A stretch of 64,000 bases of DNA from assembly GCA_963811365.1 (NCBI GenBank), contig CAWEQW010000003.1:155428-219427 (forward strand), in the 5' to 3' direction. This DNA is from CAWEQW01 sp963811365 (GTDB lineage Bacteria; Actinomycetota; Actinomycetes; Propionibacteriales; Nocardioidaceae). Below, piece by piece: positions 19,010-27,545 of the stretch (within the stretch, counting starts at the first letter, position 1; every line of letters begins with the position of its first letter). Under the pieces are notes generated by a model that saw only the letters and a program-made list of their open reading frames with translations, did no database searches and was not told the DNA's origin. A program made the translations under genes and the position numbers.

Positions 19010-20354
19010 GGAGACCGAGCGGCCCGCCGGCCTGCAGCCTGTGCTCGCGGTCGTGGGCCGGCCCAACGTCGGCAAGTCCACCCTCGTGAACCGGATGATC
19101 GGGCGCCGCGAGGCCGTCGTGCAGGACATCCCCGGCGTGACGCGCGACCGGGTGTCCTACGACGCCACCTGGAACGGCCGCGCGTTCACGGTGGTCGACA
19201 CGGGCGGGTGGGACCCCGATGCCCGCGGGATGGCGGAGCGGATCGCCGCGCAGGCCGAGATCGCGGTGTCGGTCGCGGATGCGGTGCTGTTCGTGGTCGA
19301 CGCGCTGGTCGGGATCACCGACGCCGACGAGGCCGTCGTACGGATCCTGAGGCGGTCCGGCAAGCCCGTGATCCTTGCCGCGAACAAGGTCGACGACCTG
19401 CGCACCGAGGCCGAGGCGGCGGCGCTGTGGAACCTCGGGCTCGGCGAGCCCTACCCGGTCTCGGCGCTGCACGGCCGCGGCTCCGGTGACCTGCTCGACG
19501 CCATCCTGGCCGCGCTCCCCGAGACCCCGGAGGAGTCGTTCGCCGAGGTCAGCGGTCCGCGGCGGGTGGCGATCGTCGGGCGGCCCAACGTCGGCAAGTC
19601 CTCGCTGCTCAACAAGCTCGCCGGGGCGGAGCGGGTCGTCGTCGACGACGTGGCCGGCACCACCGTCGACCCGGTCGACGAGCTCGTGGAGCTCGGCGGG
19701 CGGACCTGGCGGTTCATCGACACAGCCGGCATCCGCAGGCGGATCAAGGAGGCGTCCGGCCACGAGTACTACGCCAGCCTGCGGACCAACAGCGCCATCG
19801 AGCGTGCCGAGGTCGCCGTGCTGGTCGTGGACGGCTCTCAGCCGATCTCCGAGCAGGACACCCGGCTGATCACGGCGGTGGCCGAGGCGGGTCGCGCGCT
19901 GGTGATCGCGTTCAACAAGTGGGACCTCGTCGACGAGGAGCGCCGGCACTACCTCGACCGCGAGGTCGAACGCGACCTGGTCCGGGTGCAGTGGGCCCCG
20001 CGGATCAACGTCACCGCCCGCACCGGCTGGCACGTCGACCGGTTGGTGCCCGCGCTCGATGCCGCGCTGGAGGGCTGGCAGACCCGGGTGACCACCGGCG
20101 CTCTCAACACGTTCCTGGGCCGGCTGGTCGCCGAGCACCCGCACCCGGTGCGCGGTGGCCGGCAGCCGAAGATCCTGTTCGGCACCCAGGCGTCCACCGA
20201 GCCGCCGACCTTCGTGCTGTTCACGAGCGGGCAGCTCGAAGCGTCGTACCTCCGGTTCGTCGAGCGCCGGCTGCGCGAGGAGTTCGGCTTCGTCGGTACG
20301 CCGATCCACCTGCAGCAGCGGCCGCGCGCCAAGCGGGGCCGGAAGGAGCGCTAG
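18999..20354 (+). CDS. der: Ribosome-assembly GTPase Der (EngA)
   Basis: 451 aa with tandem GTPase domains. P-loops GRPNVGKS have their lysines at residues 26 and 200; each domain also has DTGG or DTAG switch II and an NKVD or NKWD specificity motif. A KH-like C-terminal domain ends in a basic tail (RPRAKRGRKER). It acts in 50S subunit maturation. The ATG is supported by AGGAGGA at 18984-18990. The stop TAG shares the palindrome CTAG with the stop of the convergent downstream gene. Confidence 0.96.
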   Translation: MTTEETERPAGLQPVLAVVGRPNVGKSTLVNRMIGRREAVVQDIPGVTRDRVSYDATWNGRAFTVVDTGGWDPDARGMAERIAAQAEIAVSVADAVLFVVDALVGITDADEAVVRILRRSGKPVILAANKVDDLRTEAEAAALWNLGLGEPYPVSALHGRGSGDLLDAILAALPETPEESFAEVSGPRRVAIVGRPNVGKSSLLNKLAGAERVVVDDVAGTTVDPVDELVELGGRTWRFIDTAGIRRRIKEASGHEYYASLRTNSAIERAEVAVLVVDGSQPISEQDTRLITAVAEAGRALVIAFNKWDLVDEERRHYLDREVERDLVRVQWAPRINVTARTGWHVDRLVPALDAALEGWQTRVTTGALNTFLGRLVAEHPHPVRGGRQPKILFGTQASTEPPTFVLFTSGQLEASYLRFVERRLREEFGFVGTPIHLQQRPRAKRGRKER

Positions 20355-21724
20355 CGGACGCCGAGCGCGGTGATCCCGCCGAGCGTCGGCACGAACGCCA
20401 TGCCCCCGGAGATCGTCACCGACGGGAAGTGGGTGAGCGGGCCGACGCGGCTGACCCGGTAGACCTCGTGGCCGTCGGCCAGGGACAGCACGACCATGTC
20501 CTGGGAGTTGCGGTCGGCGACGTACACCCGACCGCCGGCGATCACCGGTGACCCGTAGACGCCGTCGGCGCGCCAGCCCCAGCTGAGGCTGTGCCGTCCG
20601 ACGTCGAGCCTGCGGATGCCGGTGTCGATGCAGGGCATCAGCACGCTGCGGCCGCTCACCGCACCACCCGAGAACGCGCGACAGCCGTCGAGCGTCGCCA
20701 GGGCGCTGCCCACGCCGTGGAAGGTCTGCCCCAGCAGGTACGCGCGTCCGCGCTTGCCCGCGATCACGATGCGGTCGCCGACGTGCGCCGGCGCTCCTGA
20801 TCCGAGGTCGGCGTCGGCTGCGTTGTCCTCGCGCCAGGTGGCGGGAGCGAACACGGAGAGGCGTCGGAGCCGAACGGGAGTGAGCTCGGTGACCGAGTCG
20901 CTCTTGTCCCACGTGCCGCTGGTGCGTGCGCCGTTGCCGGTCGAGACGTAGATGTGCCCGTTGGCTCCACGGGACGGTCCGGGCGGGCTCCAGATGCCGG
21001 CCTCGCGCGGGGTCGGCACGGCGTAGTGGTGGATCGTGCCGCGGCCGTTGGTGGCGCTCGAGGTGACGTACCCGACGTAGTTCCCGCAGTCGCCGGCGAG
21101 CCCGCCGAAGGTCGCGATGACACGTCCCCCGACGACGAGCAGGGCGGTCCGCTGCTGCTCGGCGTGCCGGTCGCGGTTGGACAGCAGGTCGAGGCTGCGG
21201 TGCCAGCGGCGCCCGCCCGTGGAGGCGTTGATCGCCCAGAGCGTGTGGTGGGCCCCCGCCGTCTCCGCGACCACGAAGACGGTGTTGGTGGCGCGGTCGT
21301 ATGCCGGGGTGCCGGTGATGCCGAGCGGATCGATGTTGCCGCAAGGAAGGGCGCTGAGCGGCTGTGGAGTGCCGAGGTGGACCCGCCACCGGTGCGCTCC
21401 GGTGCGCGCGTTGAGCGCCACGACGTTGTTGCGCTCGGTCGCCGCGACCAGCGTCGAGCCGACCACGAGCGGCTCTCCGTACACGGCGCCGCGGAGGCGG
21501 GCGCGCCAGACGTGCGCGAGCCGGCCGGGGATCCGGTTCGTCGCGACGCCGGCGCGGTCTCGGGTGCGGTGGTAGGTCGTCCAGTCGGTGAAGGGCACGG
21601 CGGCGGAGGCGCGGGCCTCGCGGGGTGACGTTCGCGCCGCAGGAGCACCCTGGCGGGCCGCGCCCGTGCAGGCGGCGGCGACGAGCAGGGCGGGGACCAG
21701 GAGCAGGACGGCGGTGCGGCGCAT
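20351..21724 (-). CDS. PQQ-type beta-propeller lipoprotein
   Basis: 457 aa starting from the ATG at 21724, which gives a short signal peptide and a lipobox (LVAAAC). The mature part has repeated propeller blades, for example VVALNARTGAHRWRV, LWAINASTGGRRWH and VVLSLADGHEVYRV, as in PQQ-like outer or cell-surface beta-propellers. No catalytic site is recognisable; a role as a secreted binding or scaffold protein is inferred. It converges on der with overlapping stop codons and has no obvious partner gene. Confidence 0.82.
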   Translation of the reverse strand: MRRTAVLLLVPALLVAAACTGAARQGAPAARTSPREARASAAVPFTDWTTYHRTRDRAGVATNRIPGRLAHVWRARLRGAVYGEPLVVGSTLVAATERNNVVALNARTGAHRWRVHLGTPQPLSALPCGNIDPLGITGTPAYDRATNTVFVVAETAGAHHTLWAINASTGGRRWHRSLDLLSNRDRHAEQQRTALLVVGGRVIATFGGLAGDCGNYVGYVTSSATNGRGTIHHYAVPTPREAGIWSPPGPSRGANGHIYVSTGNGARTSGTWDKSDSVTELTPVRLRRLSVFAPATWREDNAADADLGSGAPAHVGDRIVIAGKRGRAYLLGQTFHGVGSALATLDGCRAFSGGAVSGRSVLMPCIDTGIRRLDVGRHSLSWGWRADGVYGSPVIAGGRVYVADRNSQDMVVLSLADGHEVYRVSRVGPLTHFPSVTISGGMAFVPTLGGITALGVR

Positions 21725-21821
21725 GAGGTCATCCTGCACCAGGGATCGGACAGGGGGCGAGGATCCCCAGGGCGCAGTCCACACGGTGCGCCTGTCGGTG
21801 CTCGCCGGTAGGATCGAACAC

Positions 21822-23099
21822 ATGTTCGAGGATGCGGTGGACGTGCTGGATGCTCAGGCGGCGTTGGACGCCGCGGCCGGGCTGCGCCGCTCTGCCGACG
21901 CCGCGGAGGCCGCCTTGCTGGAGGTCGCGGCGCACTACGCCGACCTCCACCCCGCGCTGGACGGCGGGTGCGCCGGCCACGTCGTCCCGGGCATGGAGCG
22001 GCTGACACCGCTCGCAGGCGACGGCACCCCGGAGGTCGCGGAGTTCGCGCCCGCCGAGCTCGGGGCGGCCCTGGGCATCACGACCGCGGCGGCCTGCTCG
22101 CTGGTGGGGGAGGCGCTGGAGCTTCGCCACCGGCTGCCGCGCGTATGGGCGCGGGTTCGAGCGCTCGAGGTGCCGGCGTGGCGGGCCCGGCTCGTCGCCC
22201 GGCAGACGGTCGCGCTCGGCCAGGAGGCTGCCGACTACGTCGACCGCCAGGTGGCCCACATCGCACACGCGCTGACCAGCCACCGGGTGGCGCGAGTCGT
22301 GGAGGCGGCCGTGCTCCGGTTCGACCCAGACCGCGCGGCGCAGGACGCGGCACGAGCCGCCGAATACCGGGGCGTCCGGGTCGCCCGGGGACACGACCAC
22401 GGTGTGGTGCACATCGGCATCGACTGCGACGCCACCGACGCCGAGTCGTTCGACGCGGCGCTCGACGCGGTCGCCGCCTCGCTGGGCCGGCTCGGGGACC
22501 ACGACCTCTACCAGGTGCGCCGGGCCCGAGCTGTCGGCGTGCTCGCCGACCCGCAGCAGGCGCTGGACCTGCTCAGCGGCGCGACTCGGTCCTTGCCGTC
22601 CCAGGGCGCCATCCGTCTCCATGTCCACGTCGTTGCGCCGGCGGCTCCCGGCGCGCACGACGTGGCCCGCGTCGAGGGACTTGGTGCGGTGAGCCTCGAC
22701 GTCGTACGCCGGTGGCTCGGCCGCTCCGACGTGACACTGGCGCCAACGGTGCACGTCGGCTCGACGTTCAGCGTGGATGCCCACGAGATCCCGGACGCCC
22801 TGCGCGAGGCGGAGATCGCGGCTTCGCCGTACTGCGTCTTCCCGTGGTGCAACCGCGAGTCGCGCGGCTGCGACATCGACCACTCGACGGCCTATGTCGA
22901 CCCCGACACCGGCGGGCCACCGGGCCAGACGACGAGCGCCAACCTCGGCCCGCTGTGCCGCCGACACCATCGGATGAAGACCCACGGTCGCTGGAGGCTC
23001 GAGCAGCCGATCAACGGTGTGTATCTGTGGACGTCGCCGCACGGCAGGCGCTACCGGGTCGACCCCCGGGGTACGACCGCGCTCGACGACGTCGCCTGA
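21822..23099 (+). CDS. DUF222 / HNH endonuclease domain protein (13E12 family-like)
   Basis: 425 aa. An N-terminal helical DUF222-type region is followed by an HNH module with a zinc-binding cluster at Cys338, Cys343 and Cys379 and the HNH histidine at His354 (GCDIDHSTAY), then CRRHHRMKTHGRW. These proteins are multicopy in actinobacterial genomes and resemble the mycobacterial 13E12 repeat family; their role is unclear. The ATG start is 97 bp from the divergent lipoprotein gene. Confidence 0.85.
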   Translation: MFEDAVDVLDAQAALDAAAGLRRSADAAEAALLEVAAHYADLHPALDGGCAGHVVPGMERLTPLAGDGTPEVAEFAPAELGAALGITTAAACSLVGEALELRHRLPRVWARVRALEVPAWRARLVARQTVALGQEAADYVDRQVAHIAHALTSHRVARVVEAAVLRFDPDRAAQDAARAAEYRGVRVARGHDHGVVHIGIDCDATDAESFDAALDAVAASLGRLGDHDLYQVRRARAVGVLADPQQALDLLSGATRSLPSQGAIRLHVHVVAPAAPGAHDVARVEGLGAVSLDVVRRWLGRSDVTLAPTVHVGSTFSVDAHEIPDALREAEIAASPYCVFPWCNRESRGCDIDHSTAYVDPDTGGPPGQTTSANLGPLCRRHHRMKTHGRWRLEQPINGVYLWTSPHGRRYRVDPRGTTALDDVA

Positions 23100-23171
23100 C
23101 CCGATTCTGTGCCCGAACCCCCCTGCGGTAGGGTTTCAGTCCGCTCACGGATGTCATTGATCGGTGGGCTT

Positions 23172-23246
<75 letters not shown>

Positions 23247-23254
23247 TCAGAAAC

Positions 23255-23288
23255 CGCCTCTGACCTGCGGAAACGCAGGTCAGAGGCG
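23255..23288 (+). terminator. Hairpin terminator of tRNA-Pro
   Basis: Perfect 15-bp inverted repeat (23255-23269 and 23274-23288) closed by a GAAA tetraloop, 9 nt after the tRNA. There is no T-run because the IS256-type element begins immediately after the 3' arm. A close variant (45272-45310) lies after the distal repeat and part of the 5' arm recurs at 24780-24795. Confidence 0.8.
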
Positions 23289-24707
23289 AGTGGCGTCCAG
23301 CAGAGTGGTGTACGGATCCCGGTGAGCGTGTCGCTGCGTAGCTGGGTGACGGCCATCGGGTGATCCTTCGAGTGATCTCTCACAACCGACTCGAAGAAGG
23401 ACACCACGATGACCGTCACTCCCAGTATCGACGCTGCCCGGCTGATCGAGGAACAGCTGGCCCAGGCGAGCCCCGATCTGCTGCGTGAGCTGTTGACCAG
23501 CTTCATCAACACGCTGATGTCGGCCGAGGCCGACGCTGTCTGCGGCGCCGCGTACGGGGTCAGCCCGCCCGGAGCGGACCAACCGGCGCAACGGCTACCG
23601 GGGCCGCGACTTCGACACCCGCGCCGGCACCCTGGAGCTGGCGATCCCCAAGCTGCGGCAGGGCAGCTACTTCCCGGAGTGGCTGCTGGAGCGCCGCAAG
23701 CGGGCCGAGCGGGCACTGACCAGCGTGGTGGCGACCTGCTACCTGCTCGGCGTCTCGACCCGGCGGATGGACAAGCTGGTCCAGTCGCTGGGGATCACCA
23801 CCCTGTCCAAGTCGCAGGTCTCGGAGATGGCCAAGGACCTCGACGCCCAGGTCGAAGAGTTCCGCACCCGTCGGCTCGACGACGCCGGCCCGTTCACCTT
23901 CGTGGCCGCCGACGCCCTGGTCCTCAAGGTCCGCGAGGGCGGCCGGGTGGTGCCGGTCCACTGCCCTGGTCGCCACCGGCGTCAACGCCGACGGCCACCG
24001 CGAGATCCTCGGGATCCAGGTCACCACCAGCGAGGACGGCGCCGGCTGGCTGGGGTTCTTCCGCGACCTGACCGCCCGCGGCCTGTCCGGGGTCAGGCTG
24101 GTCACCTCCGACGCCCACGCCGGGCTGGTGGCCGCGATCAGCGCGACCCTGCCCGGCGCGTCGCTGGCAACGCTGCCGCACCCACTACGCGGCGAACCTG
24201 ATGTCGGCGACCCCGAAGAGCAGCTGGGGCTGGGTCAAGGCGCTGCTGCACTCGGTCTACGACCAGCCCGACGCCGAAGCGGTGCACGCCCAGTTCGACC
24301 GGGTCGTCGACGCCCTGGCCGAGCAAGCTCCCCGACCGTCGCCGAGCACCTCGAGACCGCCCGCGCCGACATCCTCGCGTTCACCGCGTTCCCCAAAGAG
24401 ATCTGGCGCCAGATCTGGTCCAACAACCCCAACGAACGCCTCAACCGCGAGATCCGACGCCGCACCGACGTCGTCGGCATCTTCCCCGACCGCGGCTCGA
24501 TCATCCGACTCGTCGGCGCCGTCCTGGCCGAGCAACACGACGAATGGGCCGAAGGCCGCCGCTACCTCGGACTCGACGTCCTCGCCAGATCCCAGGCCGT
24601 CGAGCAACGACACGAGGAGGTGACCGACGAGCTGACCATCCAGGCCATCACCGCCTGACCCACCACAACGAAGGATCACCTCGTACACCACCTCAGCGGA
24701 CTTGACC
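23289..24707 (+). mobile_element. IS256-family insertion sequence, decayed
   Basis: A 1419-bp segment around a Mutator/IS256-type transposase. The ends are imperfect inverted repeats sharing GTCC and then GTGGTGTACG (left 23289-23315, right 24681-24707). The 8 bp cagaggcg flanks it on both sides (23281-23288 and 24708-24715), the target-duplication size known for IS256. The left copy is the 3' arm of the tRNA terminator, so the element landed in the hairpin. Confidence 0.78.
23409..24658 (+). pseudogene. IS256-family transposase, four frameshifts
   Basis: Begins MTVTPSIDAARLIEEQLAQA and ends TDELTIQAITA. The DDE-type catalytic region (FVAADALVLKVREGG, LVTSDAHAGLVAAI) and the C-terminal motif NNPNERLNREIRRRTDVV are all there, but spread over changing frames. 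Shifts are needed near 23560, 23962, 24180 and 24325. No fragment is long enough to be an active enzyme. Few in-frame stops occur within the correct-frame blocks, so decay is recent or the indels are sequence errors. Confidence 0.88.
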
Positions 24708-24742
24708 CAGAGGCGGTTCGCGATTTGAACCAAACAACTGCA

Positions 24743-24798
24743 GGTCGCAGGGTCAAATGCCAGCAGATTGGACTCGTGAACCGCCTCTGACCTGCGCA
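24743..24798 (+). repeat. Degenerate att-like copy of tRNA-Pro 3' end plus terminator arm
   Basis: ggtcgcagggtcaaat matches the T arm of tRNA-Pro with one change; after a diverged stretch, gaaccgcctctgacctgcg matches the 5' arm of the tRNA terminator. Order and spacing match the native locus, so this is probably an old attachment site. Confidence 0.6.
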
Positions 24799-24846
24799 AA
24801 CGCTCGGTCGCGGCTGGTTGAGCAGATGAGCCCTCGCGAGGCTGAT

Positions 24847-24873
24847 CCGCACCTATTCCCGAAGTATTCGCGG
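24847..24873 (+). repeat. TATTCCC motif, copy 1
   Basis: acctattcccgaagtattcg at 24851-24870, with a ccgc lead. It matches copy 2 at 43700-43724 in 23 of 24 positions. It lies about 100 bp inside the degenerate att core, where an integrase arm-type site would be expected. Confidence 0.5.
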
Positions 24874-25206
24874 CTGCCTCCTGCTGATCCCGCATGGGCA
24901 TGCGCGTCCCACGGTCCAGCCGACGCTGCTGGAGGCGCCGCCGGCGAAGCCACGCGACCCAGTTCGGAGCCGTAGAGCCGAACGATGAGGGGTGTCGCGG
25001 GGGAGCGGCATGGGAGATCCCTACCCGCCGGACCGGAGCGGCCCTTGGCCGTCAATGATCGGAGTCCCCAAACTAGAGAGTCTCCGGACAAGCCGGGGGG
25101 ATCCAGCCGGAGGCCCCCGACGCGACTGACTGCCCTGCGGTTGCGCTGCGGCGGAAATGAGATCGGACGGGGTGCTGACGGCTCGGAAGGGTCCTACGCT
25201 GCGGTG

Positions 25207-26049
25207 ATGGTGGAACGAACTCCCTTCACGGTTGTCGCGGGGTCCGGTGAGCTTTCCGGGTGGCTTGCCGGCGCCGGACCGCGGGTCCTGGCCCTCCATG
25301 GGGGTCCGGGGATGAGTTTCGACTATCTCGACGACGCGGTGGCGGAGCTCGTCGTCGGTTACCGAGTGGCCACGTACCAGCAGCGTGGTCTGGCTCCGTC
25401 GACGGAGCGGGGCGAGTTCACGATCGCTGAGGCGGTGGCCGACATCGCGGCTGTTCTCGACGGCCTGGGGTGGGACACGGCCTATCTGATGGGCCATTCG
25501 TGGGGCGGCCACCTGGCGTTCCATGCTGCGGCGGCCATCCCGGAGCGACTCGCGGGCGTGTTGTCAGTTGACCCCCTCGGCGCCGTCGGCGACGGCGGAG
25601 GAGCGGCCTTCGGGGCCGAGATGCTCGCCCGGGTACCCGAAGCGTCCCGTGACCGTGCCCTCGCGCTGGACCAGAAGGACACAGCGGGCGAGGCGACGCC
25701 GGAGGAGGCTCACGAGGCGTTCTCCTTGTTCTGGGGGTCCTACTTCGCCGATCCTCCGGCCGCTCCGTCGATGCCGCGCGTCGAGTTCTCGGAGCCGGCC
25801 AGCCAGGGGCTGTGGACGGACGTGATGGTCCGCCTGCCCGAGTTGGAGGCCTCTCTGTCATCGGTTCGAGTGCCGGTCGGCGTGCTCGTGGGCGAGCTGA
25901 GCCCGATGCCGACCAGCGCGGGAGTCGAGAGTGCCGAGCGGATCCCGGGCGCCTGGTGGCACATCGAGCGGGGAGCCGGACACTTCGTCTGGTACGAGTC
26001 GCCCGGGTGTCTCCGTGCAGCCCTGGACCGGCTCGTGGCGGGCGCGTGA
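25207..26049 (+). CDS. Alpha/beta hydrolase, proline-iminopeptidase-like
   Basis: 280 aa. The oxyanion motif HGGPGMSFDY, nucleophile elbow GHSWGG (Ser98) and terminal GAGHF histidine are present, with the acidic residue probably in the VLVGELSPM strand. The HGGPG motif is typical of proline iminopeptidases and related amidases or esterases. The ATG at 25207 starts the conserved domain; an open frame extends further upstream but is unlike any protein. Substrate unknown. It is the first intact gene of the island. Confidence 0.82.
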   Translation: MVERTPFTVVAGSGELSGWLAGAGPRVLALHGGPGMSFDYLDDAVAELVVGYRVATYQQRGLAPSTERGEFTIAEAVADIAAVLDGLGWDTAYLMGHSWGGHLAFHAAAAIPERLAGVLSVDPLGAVGDGGGAAFGAEMLARVPEASRDRALALDQKDTAGEATPEEAHEAFSLFWGSYFADPPAAPSMPRVEFSEPASQGLWTDVMVRLPELEASLSSVRVPVGVLVGELSPMPTSAGVESAERIPGAWWHIERGAGHFVWYESPGCLRAALDRLVAGA

Positions 26050-26101
26050 GGTCTGGCGAGCCGGTCCGCGACCGCGACACTCGTAGCCACAGCCGCGCGA
26101 G

Positions 26102-26425
26102 TCAGTGGCTCGACTGAGCGCGCCTGGCGTACTCCTCGAGGATCTGGAGCTCCGCCGTCGTCCAGTCTCCGAAGGTGCCCGGGCTGCCTGCGAACCAAGG
26201 GGCGGACGAGAGGGCCGACTCGGGGTTGAGAACGGCGCGCACGACGCTCGCCACGAGGATGGCAGCCAGGTCGGGCTCGACGCCTTCGGGTGTGAACCCG
26301 GCTCCGCGCGTGTAGGTGCGCATCCGCTCGGTCGCCCTGTGAACGAGGCTCGTCACTTCACCGGGAGGGATCGGCGGCTCGCCGAGGAGCAGAAGGACGT
26401 CGCGTGCTGTGGGAAGCTCGTGCAT
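26102..26425 (-). CDS. Small protein of unknown function, weakly like phage Gp19-type connectors
   Basis: 107 aa from the ATG at 26425. That start is preferred to the in-frame ATG at 26452 because the shared island promoter element ends at 26458, which places transcription start close to 26425. The protein is helical and soluble. The stretch ASVVRAVLNPES and the terminal DWTTAELQILEEY recall phage head-tail connector proteins of the Gp19/Gp15 type; this resemblance is weak. Presence of the island promoter argues that it is treated as cargo, not as a lone prophage relic. Confidence 0.5.
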   Translation of the reverse strand: MHELPTARDVLLLLGEPPIPPGEVTSLVHRATERMRTYTRGAGFTPEGVEPDLAAILVASVVRAVLNPESALSSAPWFAGSPGTFGDWTTAELQILEEYARRAQSSH

Positions 26426-26457
26426 GCGACGAGCGTGCGCCGGCGTGGACACGGGTC

Positions 26458-26478
26458 GCTTCAGTCGCTCGACTGATC
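26458..26478 (-). promoter_or_regulatory. Island promoter element, copy a
   Basis: Gene-strand reading GATCAGTCGAGCGACTGAAG, with TCAGTCG/CGACTGA as an exact inverted repeat. It matches the consensus CAGTCAnnTGACcGAAGC. The -10 at the expected spacing (26432-26439) is poor, and the ATG would lie about 6 nt after it. Confidence 0.6.
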
Positions 26479-26548
26479 TGGTGCGACATCACGAGGCGCT
26501 CCGGCCGGGACCCGGCCGGAGCGCCTCCTCCTCTTCAGGAGCTCGCTG

Positions 26549-27427
26549 TCAGCTGGTGCGCGCGGCCACCCTCTCGATGAGGCCGACGACACGTCCGGGG
26601 TGGGAGATCATCACGTCGTGGGCCGAGTGCACCGTGCAGATGCGCGCGCCGGCTCGTTGGGCCATGAAGCGCTGTCCGCCGGGGGAGATGGCGCGGTCGT
26701 CCAGGGTGATCAGGTCCCAGCTCGGCAGCGTCTTCCAGGCCGGGGCCGCTGAGGGCTCGGTGAAGGCGAAGGCGGAGAGCGGCCGCTGGGCTGCGGCCAT
26801 CACCGAGGCGGTCGCCTTCGTCTGGTCACCGGCGAAGACCTGCCGGAAGAGGTCCGTGCGGATGTAGAGGTCGGCGTCCTGGCCGCCAGGAGCGGCTGGG
26901 TTGACGGCGGGACGGATCGTGAGCGCCTGCTGGGTCAGCAGGGAGCCGGGATAGGTCTGCGGGTCGTACGACGTCGCGACGCTGTCGCCTTCGTCGGGGA
27001 TGAACGCCGCGAGGTAGACCAGGGCGACCACGTTGCTGGCGCCGCGCGCGGCGTTGGTGATCACCGCGCCGCCGTAGGAGTGACCGACCAGGATGACGGG
27101 TCCTGGGATGGTGGCCAGGATCGACCGGATGTAGTCGGCGTCGGCGGTGAGACCGCGCAAGGGGTCTGCGGGGGCGAGCACGGGGTAGCCGTCCGCTTGG
27201 AGCCGGGCGATCTCGGCGCTGAAACCGCTGGCGTCCGCGAAGGCACCGTGGACGAGCACGACGGTCGGCTTCTGAGCTGAGTCGGCCGCTGTGCTGTGCC
27301 AGGCAAGGGGGCTGGAGGTCGCTGACGCCGCGGAACTACCGGCAGCGCAGAGAGCTGTCAGGGCGAGGACGGCGAGCGCGGCGGTCGCCTTGGATCGTGG
27401 CCGTTGCATCGGGTTTCGGACGGACAT
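26549..27427 (-). CDS. Secreted alpha/beta hydrolase
   Basis: 292 aa. An N-terminal signal peptide (SKATAALAVLALTALCAAGS) precedes an alpha/beta hydrolase domain of the type that includes salicylate-esterase-like proteins: VVLVHGAFADASGF at the oxyanion strand, nucleophile elbow GHSYGG, and terminal HSAHDVMISHP. The start at 27427 is preceded by GGAAG and by island promoter copy b. The mature protein would be extracytoplasmic. Substrate unknown. Confidence 0.83.
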   Translation of the reverse strand: MSVRNPMQRPRSKATAALAVLALTALCAAGSSAASATSSPLAWHSTAADSAQKPTVVLVHGAFADASGFSAEIARLQADGYPVLAPADPLRGLTADADYIRSILATIPGPVILVGHSYGGAVITNAARGASNVVALVYLAAFIPDEGDSVATSYDPQTYPGSLLTQQALTIRPAVNPAAPGGQDADLYIRTDLFRQVFAGDQTKATASVMAAAQRPLSAFAFTEPSAAPAWKTLPSWDLITLDDRAISPGGQRFMAQRAGARICTVHSAHDVMISHPGRVVGLIERVAARTS

Positions 27428-27463
27428 GGTGGGTCTTCCTTTCACAGGCGACTGGGTGATCCG

Positions 27464-27510
27464 CACGCTAGGCACCGGGATGCTCGGGTGCTTCAGTCGG
27501 TTGACTGCGC
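27464..27510 (-). promoter_or_regulatory. Island promoter element, copy b
   Basis: Palindromic part 27490-27510, gene strand GCAGTCAACCGACTGAAGC; after 17 bp comes the -10-like CCTAGCGTG (27464-27472). The hydrolase ATG is 36 bp further on. Confidence 0.75.
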
Positions 27511-27545
27511 CGGCGTCGCCTTCCGCGCGTCCGCCTGATGCGCGC

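Larger units (their letters stand above)
24708..25206. other. Non-coding junction: att remnant and TATTCCC motif
   Basis: No gene is supported here. It contains a degenerate copy of the tRNA 3' end with part of its terminator (24743-24798) and a motif acctattcccgaagtattcg (24851-24870) that recurs at the other island edge. Just before the next gene, CCTACGCTG (about 25194-25202) resembles the -10 of the island promoters, but the upstream palindrome is absent. Confidence 0.6.

Noticed and set aside
17132..19129. 665-codon minus-strand open frame over tyrA and cmk
   Set aside because: Shadow of two well-supported plus-strand enzymes; no recognisable protein features.
26102..26425. Prophage region
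   Set aside because: Only one small protein hints at a phage connector; no other phage gene is nearby and the gene carries the island promoter element.
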